A DNA stretch of 64,000 nucleotides from Diadema setosum (lineage: Eukaryota > Echinodermata > Echinoidea > Diadematoida > Diadematidae): contig NC_092696.1 of NCBI RefSeq assembly GCF_964275005.1, positions 24,930,972-24,994,971 on the forward strand. The letters run 5' to 3'. The notes beneath the pieces were generated by a model. That model did not search any database. It worked only from the letters and a program-made list of their open reading frames with translations, and was not told the DNA's origin. A program made the translations under genes and the position numbers. Position 1 is the stretch's first letter, and each line of letters starts with the position of its first letter. Positions 1 to 10,702 of this stretch are shown piece after piece.

Positions 1-410
1 TAGATTTTGAATTGAATTTTTTTCGGGGCTCACCGTAAATTCCAGTACATTACTAGGCTACCTTTGCAGACTCATGCACTGCATGAGTGTCCATCATGTA
101 TATTTTGTGAAGAAAGTTCATCAAAACTTACAAACATTTCTTGCCACACACTCTATATGTTATTACATCAGCTCTTATACTTTTAGATTTGTGTTTATAG
201 ATAAAAAATACAGAAGACTGCAACAAAAAGGCTTAAGTGTGGCTGACACACAGAACTACAGTACTGAGTGGTTGAGTTTTGTGCATTATTCAAATTGTAG
301 ATAACTGTTGACTTCCAAATTTCTCAGCAGTGGCCTAAACAAGTCCCCTGAGGTTCATATTTGATGTTTTGCTGCATTATTTGAGGTCTGTAAAAGGTAT
401 CCCCTACCTT
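1..410. other. No recognised feature
   Basis: AT-rich sequence with only short chance reading frames. I see no splice-flanked coding exon or RNA gene here. Confidence 0.5.
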
Positions 411-692
411 TAACCTCGAGGTTAAGCTCTTGCCCTCTAACTTCGATGTGCGTCCACACGACGAAGCTTAACCTCGAGGTTAAGCTCCTGCCCCTTTGAG
501 TTCGTTGATTTTTGTGTCCACATGGTGCTTAACTACAAGTGGGACCCCCGCGGCTCGTGGTTAGAGCGCTAACCCTGAGATATCTCGTGGCTCTTAACAT
601 CGAGCTAACCTCGAGGATAGCTTAACTACGAGTGCGTCTACACGGTCCCTAACTACAAGCGTAACCTCAAGGTTTCCTAACCTCGAGGTTAA
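411..692. repeat. Cluster of palindromic TAACCTCGAGGTTA units
   Basis: The near-perfect palindrome taacctcgaggttaag occurs at about 411, 469 and 677, with diverged half copies near 606 and 664. Between them are related pieces such as cttaactac and a CpG-rich core near 550. The cluster is roughly symmetrical, so it may be a short fold-back element whose ends are the 411 and 692 copies. I do not recognise the family. Confidence 0.55.
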
Positions 693-3600
693 GGCTTGTC
701 GTCTGAACGTAACTTTGATTTGCACAGCATGGGTTTAAAAGACCATCATCACTATTCAGTGTTAACATGTGAAAATTTCAGATTCAATAATTTTCTTATC
801 ATTCCAAGTCTGGTTTTTATGAGTTTTTTTTTATCTAATCTTACTTTGTTTCTTTTTTTAAAGAGAAAAATTATTAAAAATGCTGCAATCTCTAATAAGA
901 CAGTCTTGAAATTAGGCTAAAATTTAATGTTGTGTGAGCTGACTATAAAACGTACACAGAGTAATCAGAAACCTCAAAGTCTGGCTGCTTCATCATCATA
1001 GGTTTTAATGGCCTTGCAATATCCTTTTCTGTAAGAAAAAGAAGAAGGGGGAAAAAAAGAATTGCTTGTGTACCAGCACTTATACTCTTTACAAGTACCT
1101 GGCATATCTAATACGTTCATAATCTAGCTCTTAAAACATGTAAATCCTCAAGTTTGCTGATTTCTATGAATAGACATTTTTACTATCATTAGTTTTAGCG
1201 TCAATTTTTAATTGCAACAACATCGTAGAAATATGCAGTAAATTTTTTGCATATATCACCAACAGGAGCACAAATTTTCTATCTGTTGACAAAGGTAACT
1301 CTAAAATATTTTTTAAAAACTTAAAATCTTAATTCAATTGCCCCCGACATTGTGTATACTGGAAGAGTAAAACAACTTCTTTAGGGAAATAACAGATACT
1401 AAAAGTATCTAAAAGAATCAATATCTTTAAAAAAAAAAAAAAAGTTGGGTAGAAATGACAAAGTGTATGTATGCAGTTCAAACAAGAAAATAGTGGACAC
1501 AGGATATAAAAGATGTCATTATCAATTTGTTTCCTGTAAGAAGCTACATAACATCCGCTAACAATGCTTCCCTCATATTTCTCTTTTTTCCTTCAATGAA
1601 ATGAACACAGCCACACAAAATATGATCTGTATTGGCAAATTGTACACATAGTCTATTGTACAATTGTAAATTGCATGGACCAAACTGTCTTAAAAGATTT
1701 GGATATTTTACTCTGCATCCTTACTTTTCTTTCATTTCTTATAGCACTACTATGCCTTCCTGGCATCACAAAGTATAAAGAACGACTTTCTGTACAGGGA
1801 ATAATTTTCCAAGTCAAATTTGATCAGCAATTTCAGCTGATGAACAATATTTTAAATGGTATCCTGTACACTTCTATGGAAGAAAACTGCTACACAAAAG
1901 TTAGTTTGTGTAGCAGTGGTGTAAAAATGCATAGCAAATTGCGATGCGATACCAGGAAAATTATTCCCTGCTGTAGCTGTCCAATGTTTGTATTAAACCT
2001 TACAATACATGACATGAACTCAAAAACAAATTTTTGCTAATTACAATGCAATAGGCAGCAATATCTATTTTCTACTGAATGGACTTTGATCTAATACTTG
2101 ATATCTCCTTGCATGTACTGCATGTTACCTATAATGGCTCATCATTAATTGCAAAGAAAATTGAAAGCGAGGTTAATCTAAAGCTCATGTTTCAAATTAA
2201 TTTGTGTTTTAAAGGCCTCGCCATTCCGAAGACAAACATGCACCTAAAATCAAGTAAAGACAAAAGTTGATTTGAAAAAATAAAAGCCCTCAGGACCATT
2301 GTCAAACATGATTTTCAAATAAAAATACAAAAGCATGATTCTAGTTTGTCTTTCAGATACAAGAATCTGAGATGATGGAATAAAATCAAGACACATTTAC
2401 ACACACAAAGTCCTTTATGTGTAGAGGTTCCTTTTTGTTGCTATTTGATTTGTATTAACCATTTATGCTGATGAAGAGTGCATAATTAGCAAACTTACTA
2501 CTGTATACTGTAAAAGTATATATTTTCATGTGTTATTTTCGCACTCTGCTGCAAATAAGAAGAATTTTGGATGTTTTTTTTTTCATTCGATGGAATCAAG
2601 ACATTACATACACATAGTGGTACACATGACCAGCAAAAACACTGAATGTAGCTGTATGTGCTTTTGTTTTTGTACTACGTAGCTTCTCAACTGGTCATGG
2701 GAAATGCACAAATATTTCCAAAATATGCAAACATTTCAAGTTTTATATGCAATAATCTTACAGGTACATTAGAAATACATTAAACGAACATCTACAGCTG
2801 TAGTAAACAGGGCTTTATAGGTGTGGACTTTCATGAGAAATGTCCTTTTGTGCATTTATGTCCTTTTTTATATGACCTATGGAATGGTGTACTCCAAAGA
2901 GCAAGGGATGCCTGCAGCACTTTGACATTTTTTTTTTCAAATGTTGAACTTTATCTTTCAATGTCTCTCTTCAGAAAATGCATACAAGTGTAATTCAAGC
3001 TTTACACATTGCAATGGAAGTTCCGTGTATCTCTTCAGTGGTGATGTGTACTGTATCGTGTCAGCAGTTTCTCCCTTTTCAGTGTTCTTAATCATCTATG
3101 CACATACTGAGTACAGACTGAGTATAAAAACATCTCTTCTGTTCTCTTGATTCACTATAGAGAGAAACAATAAGCTACCAGAAGGATCCCCTGCACATGT
3201 CAAAGAATGTGCAGCAAGAGATCCAGCAAACAGATTGTGACGAAAAAACACAGATCATCTTCAACGACCTTAAACAGCATTTTTTTCAAGCAATATACTG
3301 TACCAGTTCACAATGAGCTCATGTGTACACTGGAAAAAGTTACCTTTTTTTTCTCAGTTGGTTAGGCACGTCACTCATCCTCAAAGCAGCATACACAGTA
3401 ATTCATAAGCTTGCCTAACAAAACAATTCATGGAATTCATGTTCAAACAAAGAATGAACTTCCATATGGACCAAGGCACCATTTCATGAAATTTGTCAGC
3501 ACTGACAGAGTTGTCACTCTCTGATAATTTTAGTAAAATCCTTGGTTTTTGACTGGCTGAGGAGCTCCGGTCACTGACTGTTACTATGGTGACTATCAGA

Positions 3601-3785
3601 GAATGACAACTTATCAGGTCTGACAACTTTTATAACACAGTACCAAGGTGACCAAAGTGGTCCAGCAGGCATCCATTCCGTTGATGTGCACTGAATTTAT
3701 GCATTTTACAAGTACCTTTTTCAACCAATATTGCCTAATAGGGGCACATAAGGTTTGCTGTAAGGTGGATGATGTGCTAGCAAGC
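693..3785. other. Intergenic AT-rich DNA, no gene seen
   Basis: This stretch holds poly-A/T runs and chance reading frames up to 121 codons (for example 1675-2040). These lack conserved motifs or usable flanking splice sites. A short actgtaaaag piece near 2507 resembles the end of the element at 3786-3965. Confidence 0.5.
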
Positions 3786-3965
3786 ACTGTAAAGGTGAAA
3801 ATTTTCGCACAAGTAATTTTGTGCACCCAGCATGGTTAGAACTATGAATTTCTCAATTCTGCGGAATCAGGACACTATTGGAACATATAATGGCATGCAA
3901 AAGTATTCACGTGCCTTTATTTTCGCGTTAGCTTCTGGTTGCACAAAATGTCCACTTTTACAGTA
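3786..3965. mobile_element. MITE with ACTGTAAAAGTG-type inverted ends
   Basis: The left end reads actgtaaaggtg followed by aaaattttcgc. The right end reads tccacttttacagta, its inverted partner. The interior is short, AT-rich and non-coding. The size (about 180 bp) and inverted ends fit a non-autonomous DNA transposon. A TA target site is possible. Confidence 0.6.
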
Positions 3966-4156
3966 AATAATCATTACATCATGGATGCAATAAAGTATCT
4001 CAGTGACTCGCAAATCTGTGAACTAGCTTATACCTTGATGATGAAGATGAACAACAGGGCCTCATAAACTTTTTTTTGTCATTGTTGTTTAATTGAATAT
4101 TCTGCTGTCGTGTCTTGGTCACTCATGAATATGTGTACTCGAAAAATCCAATAGTT

Positions 4157-4403
4157 ACTGTATACACCAAATATTTCACTAGGTTTTTATTTTTGCGAAT
4201 TTCGCGAGTCAGGTGCTATTAGCAAAATTAAAGACACACCAAAAAAAATTGACTCTGATCTTGATATGAATGTGACGTATTGGTATGCACATTTCTCTGT
4301 TCAGTTCAGTACTTCACGATCGCGAATTTAACCTCTCGCGAAATCGTCAGGAAGTCATGATTCGCAAAAATTTAGACTCGCTAAATATTTGGCGTATACA
4401 GTA
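4157..4403. mobile_element. MITE with ACTGTATACGCC inverted ends
   Basis: The left end actgtatacaccaaatattt is matched by the inverted right end aaatatttggcgtatacagt. Subterminal attttcgcgaa-type motifs appear in both arms. A second member of the family lies at 28926-29142 inside CCDC91. Confidence 0.7.
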
Positions 4404-4657
4404 TATATAGAAACTTGTGTGTAATCTTGCTGCCAGAGGGTAAGCAGCAAATTGCTTATTTTTATCAGTGAGATAATTCTTAATGTCTTTATAGAAGGAA
4501 GGAAGACGTGATACAACACAGTGTGAATCGTAACAAGTGGTTTTTGATACTTGTGAAGCCAGCAACTTCCCCCATACATTAGCGATAGAAGTATGTACAG
4601 AAAAAGTAATGAGTCACTGCCCTGGAAGGGTATTAACTTTGTGAAGTAAAACAGACC

Positions 4658-5031
4658 TTAAAGGTACTGTTTACCATTGTGGGCAGTGATTTAAAAAAAG
4701 TTAGCGTTATCACATTTGATGCCTATGTGTAGGACAGTTGGATCGCAAAACATCCTACCACATAAAAACTTTGCAATAAAGCCTTAAAAAATTTAAGGCG
4801 ATATCACTATTTTTCTCACTAAACCATAACTGTACACAGTGTAGTCTAGAAACAATCTTATTATTGTTCCCATTTTGTATATTTAACAATACTTAACATT
4901 GATTATACTGTTTAACTTTTTTAAACTGGTTGTTTTTATCCCTAACTCACATTTTAGAACTACATGTATTTTGAAGCACTACAGCTGGGTTTTTGTTTCA
5001 TTTGCAAAAGGTAAACCATAGACGCCTTTAA
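4658..5031. mobile_element. MITE with TTAAAGG ends
   Basis: The left end ttaaaggtactgtttaccat pairs with the inverted right end ggtaaaccatagacgccttt plus aa. The interior is AT-rich and non-coding. It is a plausible 370-bp non-autonomous element of unassigned superfamily. Confidence 0.6.
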
Positions 5032-5958
5032 AAGCGTCAATGATTTACCAAGAAAATTCTTTTTAATAGAGGGGAATAGAGTTAGATTAAACCAAGAAAA
5101 CCTATGTTGCTTGAAGGTTTGAAAAGAAAACCTACCAAAAATACATTTTTTCCATCAGTGTAGACGCTAATCAATATCATTTTCAGTACTTTTTTTTTGT
5201 GTGTGTGTTGTATGTGTGTGTTGTACAGTGTGTGCACTGCTTCGACAATTGTAGTAAATGAAATCACTACTCCATACCAAGAAGTACTGTACATGTGCAA
5301 GGGTACATTGCATATTTCTGCAATTCTTTTGATAAGTAATGGTAATTTAAATCCTTTTTTTTTCCAGCAACTTGAATACAACTTTCTGTGAATCTTCAAT
5401 ATACATTGTATCTATCACTACAATTTGTACATATTCTACACAGTACTTCTCCCATTTGGTGATAAATATAGTCCCCATGAAACACAGAGAACAGAGGAAA
5501 GATACTATGGATTACTTCAAATCTAAACTACCAGCATGTAATACTAGTATGTGAAGAATAAAAAGTTCTGAGACGAGAAAATGCATGCATGCGGAAGAAT
5601 GTGCCTGTAGTATGCATGTGAAATTGTATGTTCAAAAGAAAATGGACAGAATGTATTATTACTCTAAATGAAAATGTCATACATTGCAGCACTGATAAAA
5701 CAAAAAGTTTGTTCTGAGTGAGAATAAACTTACAGAAGGAAAAGCATTACAGGAGTAACATGCTATGTGTCATACTCTTTGATACAGCAACTGAGTCTTC
5801 ATCAAAGTTTGAATTATGTTTGTCAATTTGTTTGTTTGTTTTTTGTTTTTTGTCTCATGTTAAAGTGAAAACAAAGTTCTGGTAAGGGCCTGAGAACCCG
5901 TCTGGCACCATTTCATATTTGCTTGCAATATATCGAAAGAGTCTACAAAGAAACTTAC
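5032..5958. other. Intergenic DNA, no gene seen
   Basis: Holds a short TG-rich tract near 5198-5230 and T-rich runs near 5835. Reading frames are short and overlap on both strands without recognisable motifs. Confidence 0.45.
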
Positions 5959-6568
5959 CTGGCTGACACGGTTTGCCGCAATGATGAGTCGTTTTGGAGT
6001 ATTTTGAGAAAAATAATAAAAGTCGGTAGACCGACTTTTATTCCAGAAGGCTCCAGACTAACTCGGTCTCAGGGAAAACTCGACCCTATTTCAGACAATT
6101 TACACACAGTTCGTGATCGCCATGTTCATCAGTACTCTATACTACAGGTACCAAACGAGGCCTTGATGAGCAGACAGGAAAGTGCGTGCTAATCCTGTAC
6201 AAAACAAATGGACAGCGCGCGGTCCTCAAGCCTATATAGTATACGCACATCACCTCAGTTGCTGAGACGCGCGGTCTTTGAAGTTTTTGTTGTTGTTTAT
6301 CAAGCGTCTTTGATTGTTTTTAGAGGTGCTTGAGAGGCACACACTAATTTTGCATGCGCGCCAAAGAGGTTTTTGATGCGCGCGTTGTAACAACTTGGAC
6401 AATTACTGCGAGTAGCCAGAACGCTACAATGTAGTTTATACAGACCGCTCCCATATGCATAGTACAACGCTGTACAATCCAGAGGGACAACCGATACAAC
6501 TCATCCCGCCGTCAAGCAAAGCGAGGCCGAGTTATCCCCGAGTCCGAGTCTAGTCTGACCCCGTTCGG
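5959..6568. promoter_or_regulatory. Candidate divergent promoter with opposed splice donors
   Basis: CpG-rich compared with its AT-rich surroundings, with several cgcgcg clusters between 6215 and 6390 and a tatatag box near 6232. At its left edge the minus strand reads CCAG|gtaagt (exon end 5959). At its right edge the plus strand reads TTCGG|gtaagt (exon end 6568). Either could close a non-coding first exon, which would make the block a bidirectional start region. No downstream coding exon was found on either side, so this rests on base composition and two donor matches only. Confidence 0.3.
6017..6042. repeat. Short perfect hairpin
   Basis: Two copies of the arm ataaaagtcggt face each other across a 2-nt centre. 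The histone 3' stem-loop consensus does not fit. It may be a small palindrome in a 5' untranslated exon. Confidence 0.55.
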
Positions 6569-8281
6569 GTAAGTTCTGAGACTGAACGTTTTTGGTTAAT
6601 ATTTCCCATGTTCGTCGTTACCCATCGAATATCTTGTTATTACAGCGTTATTCCGCACATTTCCTAGGCATACGTTCACATTTTGGAGCAAAATTTGACA
6701 ACTTTTGTACGCGTACCAGAACTTTGTTTGGGCTTTAAGGCTCATATGTACTGTACACAGCTCTAGCTCATACACATTAGAGCAAATCCAATTATTAAAA
6801 CACAACAGTGCTCATGCTATGAATGAATCTCTTTGATAAAGATATTGTAGCATATGGACACATGTAATAATTTTCATTAAAATCAGAATGATTATGCCAA
6901 CCCATTTCCACAATCGAAGCTGTGTCTCATGTGCATCACTGGGTGCTTCTAGGCTCCAGGTTCTGTAAATCACCATCTTCCCTGCACTGCGTAACATGCA
7001 CTACTGTTCAAATGGCCCCATTTTTCTTTACAATTTTTTTGCTTTTCTTTGTTCTTTCCTACAAGTGTAGTACAGAATCTCTTTAGCAATTGGCCACATT
7101 CAATCAGACTATGCACATGCTGTCACATTACATGTTTGACTATTAATTTGTTGAATAAAGTAATTTAAACAGAAAAGATTGGCTTAAAAAAACAACACAA
7201 AACTTAAGAGGAAATGAACTTGTGAGATTTACAACCAAATGGGGGATAATTTTCAATGCTTACAATGTGAGTCTTGTCACAAGTTGAATGCTGAAACCCA
7301 ATACTCTGATACACTGTGCCACAATGAGATGGGCATATACGTATAGTTGGTGAAACTTACAGCCACATGCATACCGTACATGTCTTTCACAGTGTACGTA
7401 GCCACCAACCATTGACAGTTAACAGTGTGTGCTAAAAGCAGACCAAATTAGGGGGTAGGATGAAAATTTGCACTTGTGACAGTCACAATCTTACCGAGAA
7501 AAGCAGGGGGAAAAGGGATTACAATCTGACACTGAAGTTAGCCATCTAATTTCATGTGTATGTTATGAGGGTAAAGTAAAGCAAGATGTTTTTGCTGCTT
7601 AAAAGTTCGCGAATTGCAGTCAACAGCCTTTTTTGCAGCATGAAACTGTCGCAAATTGTCACTGGGAATTCAATGCATAAAGAGGTCTAGATATTGGATC
7701 TAGTAGTATAGTCAATTTCTTTCACATGCATTTCAATTTCATGAATCTTGGCTCTCATGAAATTTGAGAAATTAAAATGCACATGAACATTCCTGGTTTT
7801 TACAGTAAAGTAAGTGTAAATCAGATGTTTCAGTTTCAGATTGTGTTACACCGAAAAGCTTGCGAACAGTAAATTATTTTGAGTGACATGCAAGTTGACA
7901 TGGATATCAATGTCAATGACCATGCTTCCCAAAAACCAATTTGGTTAATTTCAAATTTACATGATTGTAATTTAGCATCTCCTGCTAGCTAGAGAGTGCT
8001 ATTTTGGTGCAATTTGGTTTTCGTGGAATTTGAGATACCCGGTATCTAACATGGATACAAAAGTACATTAATGGTGTTCAGAGACCTCCGAACTAGTCCA
8101 GTTCTATCTAGGACTAACTCTACAATCTAGTTCAAATAGAATACTCTACATGATGAGCATATGATGAGTACATGAACAATGTCAATGATGAAATTCTTCC
8201 GTCGTGATGTTTTTTTCATTGCAACTGATTGCAACTGATTGACAAAAACTGATGGATAAATTCTGGGACAGCGAACCTATA
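6569..8281. other. Intergenic DNA, no gene seen
   Basis: AT-rich with only short frames. Fragments around 7570-7810 (tttacagtaa, gcgaattg) look like decayed members of the MITE type at 3786-3965. Confidence 0.45.
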
Positions 8282-9302
8282 AAATTTAAAGATAATATAA
8301 AGTTTTGGTATTACCTCAAAAGTTTCCCTGAATTTCCTTGTCTTAGTTTGTGTTTCAGGTTAAAGTACCTTTCATATAACTAACACTGTGAGACTTACTC
8401 GCCCCAAAGTGCTCTCATGTCTTAGTAATCATGCAATAATGGTTTCGTACCAGAGCCGCCGCCGCCGTAGGCGAGGTAGTACACGTATTGTGCGAATATC
8501 ACTGCGACCAGCAGCGTGCAGCCCCATACGCATACTGTGTAGCTAACTGCGACCAGCAGCCCCATATGCATAGCTAAATGGGGCTTCGCATTGTAGCTTA
8601 CAGGATCATGACAGATTTAGTATCGCGGGTAAATATCAACTTAAAATCCAAAAATTTCTTCAATTTAAAGACTTACCAGTTAAGTTGAAGTATAGAAAAC
8701 AGGCTTTGGGCAACGTTTGGTTTTGCCAATAGTCCCTTTCTGTTCGAATTGATGACTGAATGTGACTCGGTCGAGAGGACCTTGGGAGAGCTACATACAC
8801 TGAATTGACGGCCAGCGCATGCGCACACAAACATCTTATCCGTTCATGGATTTGAAAATTGTTCGCATGTGATGTGTGCGTATGCGCTTGCCGTAGTAAT
8901 CAGTGTATGTAGCTCTCCCACGGTCCTCTCGACAGAGTCACATTCGGTCATCAATTCGAACAGAAAGGGACTATTGGCAGAACCAAACGTTGCCCGAAGC
9001 CTGTTTTTAAGACTTCAACTTAATTGGTAAGTCTTCAAATTGAAGAATTTTGTGGATTTTAAGTTGATATTTGCCCGAGATACTAAATCTGTCATGATCC
9101 TGGATGCTACAATGCGAAGCCCCATTACGCTATGCGTATGGGGCTGCTGGTCGCAGTTAATTGCATGATTACTAAGAAATGAGAGCACTTTGGGGCGAGT
9201 AAGTCTCACAGTGTTAGTTATATGATAGATACTTTAACCTGAAACACGGAAATTCAGGGAAACTTTTGACGTACCAAAACTTTTTATTATCTTTAAGTTT
9301 GA
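8282..9302. mobile_element. ~1 kb fold-back element (long palindrome)
   Basis: Nearly the whole block is a palindrome centred near 8860. The left end aaatttaaagataatataaa is the inverse of the right end at about 9282-9302. The arms share, in inverted order, a segment with gagacttactcgcccc (8389 and about 9200), one with ggggcttcgcattgtagc (8579 and about 9110) and one with ctttctgttcgaattgatga (8736 and about 8960). The left arm has about 100 extra bp (8445-8545), including a partial internal duplication of actgcgaccagcagc. No transposase frame is visible. Confidence 0.8.
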
Positions 9303-10017
9303 CGCCACGCCACCTGGTCACAACCCAGCTCATCGCAAGGACTGAACCTGGATCTGAATACAGAGGCTCAGCCTACGTTCAGAAGCTTCCATAGGCAGAT
9401 AGGTATCCATTTAGGTAGGTAGGTAAATTGCCCTACATAAAGCAAGTGTCTTACACTCGACTCACACGTTTACACATCAGTGACATCATCACATCAGTCA
9501 ATCAGACTGGCTATGTTTGACAATGTCACTGACAATATGAATTAACACTTACTTGTTAACATTAGAGTTGTTGGCCTGGCATTTGATTATTCAATGTCAC
9601 TGCCAATGGCATGGTAATAAAATTGGTATCATACAATTCAGTGACAATGTTCAACACACATTCGAACCACAATAATTAACAATAACAGATTTACACGATA
9701 TCTTTGTCAATAGAGAGGACACATGGCATGGGCAACATGTAAACTTATGTCTCTATTACCCGTTTTTTCATGTCAGACAGCACAGATGTCATGTCAGTGA
9801 CAGCTCGACAGACCCAGTCCCAGGTCAGTCTGTCTGTCTGTCTGTCTGCTACGTATCTGCCTACTGTACCGTGTAGGCGCGTCCTACTAACTAACGTTAG
9901 CTACACACGGCTCAGCTTATCAGACGGTTGGTCACTGTGCCGCTTCTTGCTCATGCCCTGCCCCGAGTTTACCGTACCTACCACTGCCAGTGCAGTGTAG
10001 TCCCCCTGGTAACGCTT
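9303..10017. other. Intergenic DNA with short tandem tracts
   Basis: Contains a ggta-rich run near 9413-9425 and a (TGTC)n run near 9828-9847. Possible coding on the minus strand begins at its right edge. Confidence 0.4.
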
Positions 10018-10213
10018 ACCGAATTTGGCGAATGCTGCTTTCTCCACGGCCGTAAACAGAATCTTTTCTGGTGAATGCTTGAGATAAGTTATTCTCGGAA
10101 TGAAAGGATGATATAAAATGTTTTGATAGTCCTCAACATCCAAAGTCTCAGCGAAATTTCCCGAGAACAGTGCTTTCCCTTGAATGTCTTTATCCACCAG
10201 ATAACTTCATTAG
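10018..10213 (-). CDS. Possible coding exon, unrecognised product
   Basis: The minus strand is open across this block. The encoded peptide has a balanced amino-acid mix (for example FAETLDVEDYQ and EKILFTAVEKAAFAKFG) unlike the surrounding low-complexity frames. It ends at a good donor, TTCG|gtaagc. The frame stays open past the donor to 9901. No family is recognised, the acceptor side (aatgaag) is weak, and no neighbouring exon is confirmed. It could be an exon, a decayed gene piece or chance. Confidence 0.25.
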
Positions 10214-10299
10214 CATATAATTATAATAACCATACGTGTACTAACAAGAGTGTGTTTTTTAAACATATTTAGGACATAAATTATATCATTTAACATTTT

Positions 10300-10503
10300 T
10301 TACAACAAAAAATAAACAATTTTCATCAATTTTAAAATTATTTTCTGTAAAATTAGACCTTTAAATTTTTTTAAAGGTAAAACTTGTTCTAAAAATGAAA
10401 CTACACCAAATTGATGACCATATTGAATTAAACTTTTATGAATATTCATAGCAAAAACTGAACTTTGACCGATTGAATCGTCGTTCGACACACGTGTTTC
10501 CAC
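10300..10503 (-). CDS. Possible upstream coding segment, unrecognised
   Basis: A 67-codon minus-strand frame begins with METRVSNDDSIGQ and contains IHKSLIQYGHQFGVVSFLEQV before drifting into a Lys/Leu/Ile-rich, AT-driven end. It lies on the same strand as, and upstream of, the segment at 10018-10213, so the two could belong to one gene or one decayed copy. No family or reliable splice sites were identified. Confidence 0.18.
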   Translation of the reverse strand: METRVSNDDSIGQSSVFAMNIHKSLIQYGHQFGVVSFLEQVLPLKKFKGLILQKIILKLMKIVYFLL

Positions 10504-10665
10504 GCCTTTTTCTCATGCATTGCATGCTTCATGCGTGCGTGAACCACCGGTCGGAATATGTAATAGCTGAGTACTCAGAAATCATTACTGTACTAGTATT
10601 TCGTCATTGCTTTATGTGTTACAGATGAAGTGCGAAATAACATTTTCGGAAAAACCAAACGATAT

Positions 10666-10702
<37 letters not shown>

